A stretch of DNA of 64,000 bases from Isoperla grammatica (lineage: Eukaryota; Arthropoda; Insecta; Plecoptera; Perlodidae): assembly GCA_945910005.1 (NCBI GenBank), contig OX246746.1, positions 18,271,279-18,335,278 on the forward strand. Direction: 5' to 3'. Below are positions 25,880 to 36,999 of the stretch, one piece after another (the first letter of the stretch is position 1; every line of letters starts with the position of its first letter). The notes beneath the pieces were generated by a model, which was not told the origin of the DNA, searched no databases, and worked only from the letters and a program-made list of their open reading frames with translations. The position numbers and the translations under genes were made by a program.

Positions 25880-26175
25880 TATTTTCGTTTCTCAAGTTAT
25901 AATTCTTTTGTAACATGTTGTTGACTTGTTGCAATCACCTTTCACAATTTTACTAGATAATTCGAAAAATTGTAATATTTATTGTAATATTCAATGCAAT
26001 AAATATGCAATATGCAATAAATATTAAAAATGCAATAATGATGTGAAATGTAATAATATTAAATATGCAATAAATATTTCCATTTCTCAGATTATAGCTT
26101 TTGTAACATATTGTTGACTTGTTGCAATACACCTTTCACAATTGAATTAGATAATTTGAAAAACAGTAATATTTA
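25880..26175. repeat. local duplication, units of about 90 bp
   Basis: TTGTTGACTTGTTGCAAT and CACCTTTCACAATT...TAGATAAT occur at about 25918 and about 26111, separated by AATATGCAATAAATATT repeats. Confidence 0.75.
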
Positions 26176-26282
26176 TTGGAACAGCGTAACTAACACATTT
26201 GTAAGAAAGATCATTCATTATACATTCTCTCTAGGAGATGACATAGTTTGGTTTACTTTTGGAAATGAGGGGTCCGCTGGGT

Positions 26283-26420
26283 GGGTCGAGGTACAGCCAT
26301 AAGATACAGACAGAGCCCTGGGCGGGTTCGATTCCCGTCACCGACAATCCTAACCAGGACAGTCAGATTGGGATTAAGTCCTGTGCGACAATCATGTGTC
26401 ACAAGAACAACAGCTAATGC
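26283..26420 (+). mobile_element. tRNA-derived SINE head
   Basis: A perfect B box GGTTCGATTCC is followed by CCGTCACCGACAATCCTAAC and GGGATTAAGTCCTGTGCGAC, parallel to the SINE at 14378. No poly(A) or repeat tail is evident. Confidence 0.5.
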
Positions 26421-27778
26421 CAAGACATTTAATTAGCGGTTAATGTTGTTGGGGCGGGCGGGGGACAAACTCCTTAAGGCTGTGCGGGCAAGGTTTTTCA
26501 GTTTTCTAAAATATGTACAACGTACCCAATTTAAGCTTTGAAATTGAAACCAGGACTTCTGAAAGTTACAAAATTATTTTTTTCGTAATTTTGATTATAC
26601 CGGTACCGTAGATATTGCTAGATGTACGCCGCTTCATGCAAAACATAACTCCGCCCAGAAATACACATTTGTGACAACCAATTTTGGTGTAGTTAACGTA
26701 TACATACTTTGTTCTAGGAGGTGATGAATTTTCAGTTCATTATCATTAATGGTATGCGTGCTATGATTTTTCTCTTCTACCGGTACAAATGAGCTATTTT
26801 GTCCCTTCTCAGTTGTAGAAGGGACAAAATAACCGTAGGCTATTCTTTCAAAATTATCCAAAAACCCTTAGCGCCCCGGTGTGTGGTGCCCAAGGAGCAC
26901 CATACATGTCGAGCTTTATCTGCTAACACGGTGGCCGGATGCTATAGAAGGAAGCCTAAACTATTCAATAAAGCTGTCTGATCGACTTGGACTCCGGATC
27001 CTGTATCTGACAGGCGAACATTCACTTTGAACTTGACACTAGTGCGAATTACATAATAAATAAAGAAAGTCACTTCCTGTCTTGCTTGTGCTTGTAGTTG
27101 CTTGTAGTGTTATAAGCACGAGGCATCGGTCGCATGGCTCTACGCTACTTAGTCAGTGACCCACTGCCCATCACAGCACAGGGGAATCATTCAACTCAAT
27201 TTTTTTTTATTTTATTCAAATATGATACCTATACAATAAGAAAGGTTTTGTTTCACACACCATGCCGTATAATTCCTGAAACACCCATGAAAACATTTAC
27301 CGAGTGGAAACGAGACTAATCAAAAAACTGCCAAACGTTTTTGGACGGGAAATGTCTGCTAAATCAAAGTTAGAAATAAAAATATACGACTTTTTTATTC
27401 AAGTTTGTTTGCATGTGAAATTCAATTTTTTGTAGGAAAATTTTAAAGTAGGCCTATGTTTCTTTAAATTTTAAAACATAATTTTTTCCTACAATGACAT
27501 CTGGTCGAGGTGGGTTTGTCCTCGTGGTGACCGGTGCCCGCAAAGAGAGTTATCACGAAATGGTTTTGCCAACTCTTTATTCATCTTATAGATCACCAAC
27601 TTTCACATTCTCATTTTACATAAATACTTGCCGGCCCTCACTGCGATCCAAACGTCCACCAAGCCCCCCTTTTTGGATTCCCATAGAATGTGCAATGGAA
27701 TAATCTGTTTCGGCCGAGGTCATATGATCTAGCTGTCGAGTGTCCAGTAGTATAGGTCGTAAAACACCAAATACTAAC

Positions 27779-27969
27779 TATAGTTGAGAAACTGTAAGAA
27801 TGACGGCCCCCTCCTTATCCCCACCACTGCTACCCGACCCCCCTTCAAAATGAAATGCGTAACTGAAAATCAGTTTGTTTCAGTTGTTCAGTTTGTTGTT
27901 TTAGGGGGGGTCGGGTAGCAGTGGTGGGGATAAGGCGGGGGCCGTCATTCTTACAGTTTCTCAACTATA
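27779..27969. mobile_element. MITE with 60-bp near-perfect inverted repeats
   Basis: TATAGTTGAGAAACTGTAAG starts both ends. The arms continue through GACGGCCCCC, TTATCCCCACCACTGCTACC and CGACCCCCC with a single difference or so. The high arm identity suggests a recent insertion. Confidence 0.9.
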
Positions 27970-28203
27970 ACTACGACACAAACTGACTATATACGTCGAG
28001 GTAACTCTTATGAATGTGATGAGTTGATCTGCAAGCGACAAAGCAATCACACGCGCATAGGTAAGTAACCTTGCAGGAATGTCTAGTGAACTTTACTCAC
28101 GGTTGAGCAAGGATTTCCGTGGCGCCGCAAAGAGCTACGGAGGCTGTCCGTCCCCTTTACGCCATACATACCCACCATCCCCTAGTTTACTGTACAACAC
28201 AAC

Positions 28204-29311
28204 CAGTGCTTAATTTGTAATGGAGCGCGGGTATACGCAGTATACCCACCTATTTTCGTGGGTATACGCAGTATACCCACCTTTTTTCATGAATTATTAG
28301 GTACGCAACACTCAATGGCTAACATATATAAAAAACAAAAATAATTTGTATTGGGTATTTTACCCTCTTAAGCTCATTTTTTAAATTTACTTGAATATAT
28401 CTATAACTCTAAATAAAACTCTTATCTCTTGGTTTTACATTTTTCCAAAACCAACCTCCGTACTTTATAAATAGAATCATCTCCTATTTGTTATTAGAAA
28501 ATTTGGATTGGTCCGACTGGAACAGGCATAACTGTCTGGCGCCAGTGGTAAGTTGCCGCGCATTGAAATTGAAATCCTCCCACCCCTTCGTTCACGATAT
28601 TGCAAGGTTTAAATTACGTTGTAGATTAGTTGGATTTCGGTGTAACTTGATCTCATTCTCATCAATCTTCTTGCTGGTGTTTTTCTACTTTTAACCGACG
28701 AAAACTACAGTATTTCGGTAGTGCATTCAGCCTGCTATGTTTTTTTTTCTAAAACGCACCAAATACCTTCTAAAAGCATGATTTAAAAAAATTTCACCTG
28801 CGGCGCTGTTAGTTGGGGGCCCACAGCCTCCCAACCCCCCCGTGCCTGGCCTGACCAAAAGTTTGCCCGACCTGGATTTTTTCCCAGTCCGCCCAGCTGG
28901 TCTGAAACGCGTTTTGAGGTCGTATCTTGTAATGAAAATAAATACAACGGATACACAGTTAGGTTTTTCCTCTTGGAAATGAATTGTTGCCAGTTGACAC
29001 ATAAAATTACTGTATAACTACTTCAATAACTGATATTTTATAATATACGTATCTGCTTTTAATCATTTAATGGTAAACTTACAGGACAATTATTAAAATA
29101 ACGATTGGCTTTTGAAGACGAGTGAAATTGTTTCAAATCCAACCCAAAACTCCAAATCCAATTCCAGATTACGAGCCCAGAAGCTAAATTGGTAAGCGGG
29201 ATGGGGGGGGGGGGGGAATTTCCCACCGAGACATCGATTTTTATCACAAGTACATTGTAACATGAAACTATGATGCGTATACCCACCTTTTTCCTTACAA
29301 ATTAACCACTG
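28204..29311. mobile_element. hAT-type non-autonomous element, 1.1 kb
   Basis: The left end is CAGTGCTTAATTTGTAATGG and the right end (reversed) is CAGTGGTTAATTTGTAAGG. The flanking 8-bp duplication AACACAAC is perfect (28196-28203 and 29312-29319). GGGTATACGC/GCGTATACCC motifs repeat in the subterminal zones. The open frames inside show no transposase signature. Confidence 0.92.
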
Positions 29312-29370
29312 AACACAACACAACGTACGGAGTAACTACATCAAATATTGTATTGAAATAACGCCAAAAC

Positions 29371-30318
29371 ACGACGCCGTAAGAAGCCAGGTGTCCCCTA
29401 ATATTCTGAGAAGAGACGGTCGCTCCACACGGTCTATTTCAACGGTATTCACCGCGGAATTTCCCGATACCTGTATTGTTATTGTCCACCGCATTGACTG
29501 CACCGACCGTGAATGGAATGCGAGCCCAACACGTCTGACAACAGGCGGGCGATATTATCACTACAATACCTTAGGCAAGAGTACGGGATGCAACTAGATT
29601 TAGGTTGGTAGTTGTCACACGCGTCACTTCCCTATTACATAATCCGTGACGACAATACCTTGCAAGCTAATTTGACGCCTCTATAACAATACGATGGATG
29701 TTTGATTTAGGCCCAGTATTACAATGTCCAATAACTACTTATTCGTCGAATAGCTTGTTTTCTCCATGGCAACCACCAATCATAACATTTTAAATCCTCC
29801 AAATAGCTTATTTGCTACAAATAAATGTCCTGTTTGTTGATTGTAATACCGGCCCAAATTCACTAGAAAATGTGAAATAAACGTACAATTAGAAGGGTTT
29901 GTTTGTACTTTGTTCCCTTGTCACGGGGGTAGGTGGGAGATTGGGAGATGGGGGGGGGGGGGGGTCCACTGTGTGAGTGCAGATGATTGAAGCAAGGTTT
30001 AGTTTGCATTTAATTTGTATAGTCCCGTCAAATTAACTTGCAAGGTGTTGTCGTCACGGATTATGTAATAGTGATGTGACGCATGTGACAACTACCAACA
30101 TAAATCTAGTTGCATCCCGTTCTCTTGCCTCAGGTATTGTACTGATAATATCGCCACCACGTTGTCAGACGTGGAGGGGTCGCATTCCATCCACGGTTGG
30201 TGCAGTCAATGCAGTGGACAATAACAATGCAGGTATCAAGAAATCTCGAGAATAGACCGTGTGGAGCGAACGTTTCTTCTCAGAATTTTAGGGGACACCT
30301 TGCTTCTTACGGCGTGGC
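29371..30318. repeat. long inverted repeat, arms about 300 bp
   Basis: The left arm 29371-29677 (ACGCCGTAAGAAGC to GCAAGCTAATTTGAC) is mirrored by 30025-30318 (GTCAAATTAACTTGCAAGG to GCTTCTTACGGCGT). The roughly 350-base spacer contains a small inverted-repeat element (29708-29852) and a G tract. It is either two oppositely oriented TE copies or one foldback. Confidence 0.88.
29708..29852. mobile_element. short inverted-repeat MITE
   Basis: TAGGCCCAGTATTACAATG and (reversed) TTGGGCCGGTATTACAATC form the ends. It is nested in the spacer of the larger inverted repeat. Confidence 0.6.
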
Positions 30319-31384
30319 CAGTATATTTCCATTTCCATTCAATTTCTTTTGCAGTGCATTTCCGCGAGGTTTGCCTAATGAAAGGAACGGTTTCGGTGGT
30401 AAATTTGTCTCTGGACGATAAAAGCCAAATCGAAAGTTCTTTCATAATCAGTCCTCAATAAAAGCTAGTAGACCATATAACGCCACCAACGAAAATGTAA
30501 TATTCATCAGATTCAGCTGTTGGCCCACGGGTCCTCTTCGTCTCGCCCGCATCCGGGCCACGTAGATAAGGAGCTAAAGTAAACGGAAGTACACGCGTGC
30601 AGTTCAAGGGCAACTTGTCTCTTGTCCCAAAGACAATATCTGTTACATAATAATAATAATATTTTTTTGTTTTTTTATTTTTTTTATTGAATTTTACATC
30701 AGCACACATCAGTCGCACTATAAAAAACGGGCGAAATTAACGTATTTTCAGTAATATCTTGAAAGCGCTAAACAACATTAAAAGTGATACATGCCTGAAT
30801 AGTGGTTTTGCAAGAACTAAAAACTGGGTTTAAAAATGACAAATATTTTAACTATTTCGGTTGTTATTGATAACGTAAAATAATTATAATTTATTACTAA
30901 CCAGGCATATAAAAAAACAAAAAAATAACACTTTTTGGCTCCAGGTTTTTTGTTATTTCGAACAAAAATTCGGGCATTCCATTTCCGCATTTATCACTTT
31001 TTTAGTTATGTGTAGCGTATTACTGGTTTCTATAACGCTGGACATATTCTACCCCAGCCCAGAAGGGGGAACGAGCATTGATTGCTATTGATTGATGGAT
31101 ATCGGCAACCACAACGACATACAACTCCAACTACTGCGGCCTAGTTTCCGGCCACGATCAGATCACTCACTCCACTTGTACGCTCCGAAATAACCCGACA
31201 CGTTTCAATGACGTATGTCGGTCGGTACGGACGCGCACACGTGTGTAATGTGTTGTGTGCACATGCTGCGGACTGCGGATATTGTTAATCACACATTATG
31301 GTCAAGTGACTATAAAAAACAAATATATATATTTTTTTTTTATAGTTACTTAATACTTATACATATACTTACTTTACTACGTAC

Positions 31385-31385
31385 T

Positions 31386-31417
<32 letters not shown>

Positions 31418-31419
31418 TA

Positions 31420-31489
<70 letters not shown>

Positions 31490-31523
31490 TACGTAAGTAT
31501 AAGTAAGTATATATATATATATA
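31385..31523. repeat. (TA)n microsatellite
   Basis: Three TA blocks are separated by AAAAGTACTTA and AAAAGTACGTAAG. The block of IY repeats in the overlapping open frame is an artefact of the repeat. Confidence 0.95.
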
Positions 31524-31526
31524 CCT

Positions 31527-31848
31527 AACCTAACCCCCCCCCCCCACCCACTACCTAAAGAGTTTCTACGCGCCTTGTTACAAGTAAAGTGGTGAAATAC
31601 ACATAATGCTGCCCAAGTAAAACAATATATTAATATTTTTATTTTTTATATAATTTTTGTTTATATTTTTTGTATACAAATGACATTTACATACAAAAAA
31701 TATAAACACAAATTATATAAAAAAAATACAAATATTTATATTTTGTTTTACTTGGGCAGCATTATGTGTATTTCACCACTTTACTTGTAACAAGGCGCGT
31801 AGAAACTCTTTAGGTAGTGGGTGGGGGGGGGGGGGGGGGGGGGGGTAG
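31527..31848. repeat. near-perfect palindrome ending in C and G homopolymers
   Basis: Arms of about 140 bases are centred near 31690. CACTACCTAAAGAGTTTCTA is mirrored by TAGAAACTCTTTAGGTAGTG, and AGTAAAGTGGTGAAATACAC by GTGTATTTCACCACTTTACT. The left arm begins in a C tract (31535-31548) and the right arm ends in a G23 tract (31823-31845). Confidence 0.92.
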
Positions 31849-31859
31849 GACTCCAGCAG

Positions 31860-32128
31860 CTCGATTCTCTAAATCTGTGGTAAATTTCTCACCGGTTTCT
31901 GTTGTTACGGAAGGCGAATGGATGGCTGTGAATGGGTCACAGCCTTCTCATAACGACCAAAACCGGTGATCACCTTCCCAGTAGGGCGATTCTGTATGGG
32001 CGACGATAAATTTATCACCGGTTTTGGTCGTTACTGAAGGCGAATGCAAGGCGGTGATTGGCTCTTTGCCTTCTTCTAACAACTGAAACCGGTGATAAAC
32101 GAATATCACCCATTCAGAATCAGGGCGC
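31860..32128. mobile_element. pair of hairpin elements with TCACCGGTTT arms
   Basis: Two hairpins in a row both use TCACCGGTTT...AAACCGGTGA arms with GTTACKGAAGGCGAATG inside. The second (31983-32128) has longer ends: GCGATTCTGTATGGG and (reversed) CTGATTCTGAATGGG. Confidence 0.75.
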
Positions 32129-32944
32129 AGGCGTCAAAGGCGAAAATTTGCGCGACTTGGTTATCTAATTTTCATGGAATCGAACCTTGTCAATGTTAGC
32201 TATATTCTTTATCACTTAGAGATTTAACAAACGTTGTAAATAATTTATTGAAGAAACTTTTGTGACTGATCGCTTATGCAGTATAGGTATCCTAGACTTG
32301 CTGTTATGAGATATAAGATGGTGGGCAACGTGGCGTATCCAGGACATTGTAAATTAGGGGAGGGGCGAGGGGGTTTTTGAGTTGAATTTTAAAAGAAGCA
32401 CATAACTATTAAGGGGTGCGAGGGTATTTCACCCAGAAAATATTTCCCATTGTAGGTCAAGTTGGTGTAAAGCAACGCGTTTTAGAGAATCATTTTACAA
32501 AAATTGTGATGTTTCACCTTTATAAACAGGCATACCGATAAAAGGAACTTACAAACAGGGAAAAAGTGTGAAAAATCCATTATTATGTCAGCTCAACTAT
32601 GAACGAAACACAATACACATGGATACAGGAGGTATTTTTTCTTATGAACATCTCTGTCGACCACACAATAAACAGTATAGTATATCTATAATATGTAGTA
32701 TATGTCAATGTACTTTGTACTCGAGAGATATCATCGTTTCAGTTCCAACTGATTTTACCGTAAGGTGAAACTGGTGAATGCAAGCAATTGTATTATTGAG
32801 TTTGTTGAACGAACTCAATGGTTTTATGAACTTATTTTTTCATTCGTGTAGATGTCATTAGTAGCGTTTTGTGAAAGGCGTACAGAACGGTTTGACTATT
32901 AGTCATGGATGTAGTTTTTGTATTTTGAGAGCATTGAGAACACA

Positions 32945-33108
32945 AAGTAAAACCAATCTTTGATTGGTTGGTTATCGCTCACTCGTTGGTGGTGTTCGAA
33001 GCAGCTACAGGGTTGGTTTAGTCACTTTAGATTAAAGTCCCCCACTGCAAATCAGTTTAGTTACTGAGTGGGTAGACTCTAAATGTGAATTTATTTATTT
33101 ATATTGCT
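32945..33108 (+). mobile_element. SINE family B, 5'-truncated copy
   Basis: It matches the 3' end of the SINE at 42303-42739 (AAAGTCCCCCACTGCAAATC, GTTACTGAGTGGGTAGACTC) and ends in ATTTATTTATTTATATT. A C tract follows. Confidence 0.75.
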
Positions 33109-34273
33109 GACTCCCCCCCCCCCCCCCTGGTCCACAATCAAGATCACGATTTGTAAAAATGAGTAAATTGTCATCCAAACTTGTGCGAAATTACGTATTA
33201 CCCTTACAATTCATGTAATATAATATAAACCAAAAAAAGGGTATATATTAGGCTGGCAGAGTAGCGCAGCATTTTCCTGCCAGTTGGCCGCAGTCTTATA
33301 ATAGCTCGGCAGCTAATAAACACCCCATTACTGTTCGTCATTTCCTCGGAACACCAGGAAATCCATCCATAAAACAACGCGATATTTGGCTCAATCTATT
33401 ATTAGGCCTCGTTTCCGAGTATTGTTTTTGAAATTCGAGCCTAACAACAAAAACCAACGTCCTTCGCTATACCATAAGAATGCGACCTAATAACATATAA
33501 TAAAAGTTATTTCGGGATGTTTTATGTTATTCGTATGTAGACGTATCGTCACCTCTCCGAGTAGGTGTGACATTTTCAAGAGGCCCTAGGCTAATTATTA
33601 ATGACGACAGTTGCATTTTAATGTCAAGGTATTGGAAAAATTACACTTCGGGGACAAACTCTGTCACAAACTTCCGCGATTTCATGTTCTTCTACGCTGG
33701 AATTATCACCACGTTGGAAGGTGACCATTCATTTGTAGTCGCCACTCGCGAGTCAAACCTACGCTACGCTACCTCTCTCTATTAAAACATTCAATTGTAC
33801 AAGATTCAAGATTTAGTTAGCACAAACAATGAGGTAGTTTTTATTTTAAAATTAATGAGTCCCCCTTTATTATTATTTAATATTTTAACAATCCATTCTA
33901 GACCATCAGTTTGACGATACATTAAGCTGTAAAACCGCTGTGCAAAAGATCATTATTCTGCTCTTGGTATGAAAGCAGCGTGAAATTTGCGATTTCTGGG
34001 CATATCTCAAGAACGCCACACAACATCAAAAAGTAAAAAATAAACACAATTTCAACACATGATAGTCCTACTAAAAAAACACACACCTGTCAATTGATGC
34101 ATACTTGCATGATGAAGACTTCTCACTCTGAATAAATCCAGGGTTCAGTTTCTAATTTAATTAATGATTCTATTATAATTCTATTCTAATTAATGTAGTT
34201 GTTATATTATACTGTAAACTTAGATCTTAATGTTATTTAATACATTCTTTCCATACGCATCATAATATCAAAC

Positions 34274-34915
34274 ACCATGTATGTCTATTCATATCTTGTT
34301 CTGTTTGTGTGTGGAATTAAAACATTAATTCGTTCATTCATTTAAAAAAAGAAATTACTAACACCATGTATGTATGTCTATTCATATCTTGTTCTGTTTG
34401 TGTGTGGAATTAAAACATTAATTCGTTCATTCATTTAAAAAAAGAAATTACTAACACCATGTATGTATGTCTATTCATACCTTGTTCTGTTTGTGTGTGG
34501 AATTAAAACATTAATTCTTTCATTCATTTAAAAAAAGAAATTACTAACACCATGTATGTATGTCTATTCATATCTTGTTCTGTTTGTGTGTGGAATTAAA
34601 ACATTAATTCTTTCATTCATTTAAAAAAAGAAATTACTAACACCGTGTATGTATGTCTATTCATATCTTGTTCTGTTTGTGTGTGGAATTAAAACATTAA
34701 TTCTTTCATTCATTTAAAAAAAGAAATTACTAACACCATGTATGTATGTCTATTCATATCTTGTTCTGTTTGTGTGTGGAATTAAAACATTAATTCTTTC
34801 ATTCATTTAAAAAAAGAAATTACTAACACCATGTAGGTATGTATGTCTATTCATATCTTGTTCTGCTTGTGTGGAATGGAAACAAAATATTAATTCATTC
34901 ATTTAAAAAAATAAA
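34274..34915. repeat. tandem array, seven units of 93 bp
   Basis: ACCATGTATGTATGTCTATT recurs at 34363, 34456, 34549, 34642 (one substitution), 34735 and 34828, exactly 93 bases apart, after a shorter first unit. The units are almost identical (CTTGTTCTGTTTGTGTGTGG), so the array is young. Confidence 0.97.
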
Positions 34916-35159
34916 TTACTAAAATACACACGTGTTGTTGACGGGGGAAGGGCGGGGGTATCAGATGTCTTCGTAAGCGGGAGTTAATACAACAAGGGTG
35001 TGGCGGCCGCGACCCCTATCGATCCCCACTGCTTGACCTAGCCTACCCCAACCTAGCCTCGGTCCATGACCCTACCAGACGGCTAGACGACGCCATTCAT
35101 AAACCATTCCACGTTCATGGAGGAAACGGCCAAAAACAGGCAAGGGGAATTTAGATTAT

Positions 35160-35965
35160 TGAAAAAGTTGATCATTAATCGGAACTATAAAATATTAAAA
35201 TTATTCCATATTTATGGGCAATAATATTGTGGAAATATTCACGCCTATACGCTATTCGTAGCTAAAACTGTATGATACCATAATATTATAGTTTTATTTA
35301 ATTATGCCTGACATTTATGGGACATTAGCCTATATACAAAAAAAAATATTCTACATACAAATCTACACCTTATTCGTAATAGTTTCATAAAATTTTAAAA
35401 TTATACTAAGTATGCTCGACATGTATGGGCATTTATATTCTTAAACAATCTATAGATACCGTTCGTATCAAAAAATATTAAAATTATATTACTATGTTTG
35501 AAATTTATGGACCATATCTTGAATAGTCTAACCTTTATTTTTTAGCTAAAATCGTACCATAAAATATTAAAATTATATCAAAAGTGCTCGACATTTATAG
35601 GTCATTATATTCTGAAAAAATCTAAACCTTCAATTATTAGCTAAAATCGTATCATGAAAGACAAAAATTATGTTAAATATGCTAGACATTTATGGGACAT
35701 TATATCCAGAGTACCTTACTCGCAACTAAAATCATATCATAGAATATTAAAATCATAATAAAAGTGCTCGACATTTATGGGCAATTATGATCTGAAAAAA
35801 TATATACCTTATTCTTATGCTAAAATTGTATCAAACACATTATATTATTATAAATATGCATGCCATCTATGGCACATTATATTCTGAAAATCTATACATT
35901 ATTCGTAACTAAAATGGAATGCCTAATACAATATTAAAATTATATTAAATAAGCTTGAGGTAGGC
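35160..35965. repeat. degenerate tandem array, about eight units of 83-108 bp
   Basis: Diverged copies of GACATTTATGGGCATTATAT, ATACCTTATTCGTAGCTAAA and ATCATAAAATATTAAAATTA repeat from about 35207 to 35950. The period varies. It is much older than the adjacent 93-bp array. Confidence 0.85.
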
Positions 35966-36654
35966 ATATTAATTAAATGTCGAAAACTAATATTTTCGGT
36001 TTGACCACTTTAGCTTAAAATAACCGTGATTGAACATCGGGGATGCATCCAAGTGTTCTACACAACTGGACTCCTGCATTTTTCCCCATCACCAGTGAGG
36101 TATTTGATCAATTTACCCAGGTGCTTTATCAGCAATTAAATTACTATTTGTCCTGATACCCGAGCACGTGTTTCGTAGTAAAATCGCGCCTCACGCAATA
36201 ACCTTCGCTTGACCCATGTCTAGCAGAAAACAGGAAGTGCAGTGAACTTATGACGGACCTAGAAACCTTGCAACATCGAACTTCAATCTCATTTAGCAGT
36301 TTAGTAGTTAAATTCAGTTTGCACTTGCTTTTAGCGTGATTGTTTACTTAGGTCTATACGATGTGCTGATTGATGTCAATTGGCACTGAAAGGCTATCGA
36401 CATCATCAAGCTTTTCTAAGACTGCCTGGGAGACCATACAAAACACATACGAACCTCTCTGTACACGTTTCTTTAAAATGCAAACACAACTAAAGGAAAC
36501 GAAATATACCAAGCCTGGTTCGCTCTCTAAAATATCCATGAACCCATACTTCCATTCACGCCGACTGCAAAAAGGGAGCCACACACGAGGCTAACGCCTG
36601 AACACCGCCAACTCTAGCAAGCATATTTCAAGATAACAAACACATCCAAATATT

Positions 36655-36830
36655 CAATGATGATGATGATTTGGGTTTTACGTACCATATGTTTGCCACT
36701 TTGGCTAATCGAGACGATGAATGGATGGAAAATGAAGATAGAAAACGCCACATGTCTGAATCAGATCCATTGCACATCGCGGGGGTCGTCATGGGGAGTC
36801 CAGCAAGGGAGGGCAGGGCCAAGAATGGAT
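36655..36830 (-). mobile_element. SINE with CATCTTCA-type 3' block
   Basis: The tail is (ATC)n. The sequence contains GGGTTTTACGTACCATATG, GGCTAATCGAGACGATGA and TGTCTGAATCAGATCCATTG on the plus strand. It matches 48230 and 15780 in inverted sense. Confidence 0.65.
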
Positions 36831-36999
36831 TTTCTGTGACAACATTTTGTTGCACGAATTGTTTCGCCCGTCGTTCGCTAGAAACGCGTTTTCAATGCGT
36901 TTTTACCGGGATATCGTTTTTCGAATAGATTAGAAATTCAATGCCGTGTGTACATGTGCACACTTTAGATTCACATAATTCTGATAAAACGGGTAATGT

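Noticed and set aside
31215..31496. Open frame ending in a long Tyr-Ile repeat
   Set aside because: It is translation of a TA microsatellite.
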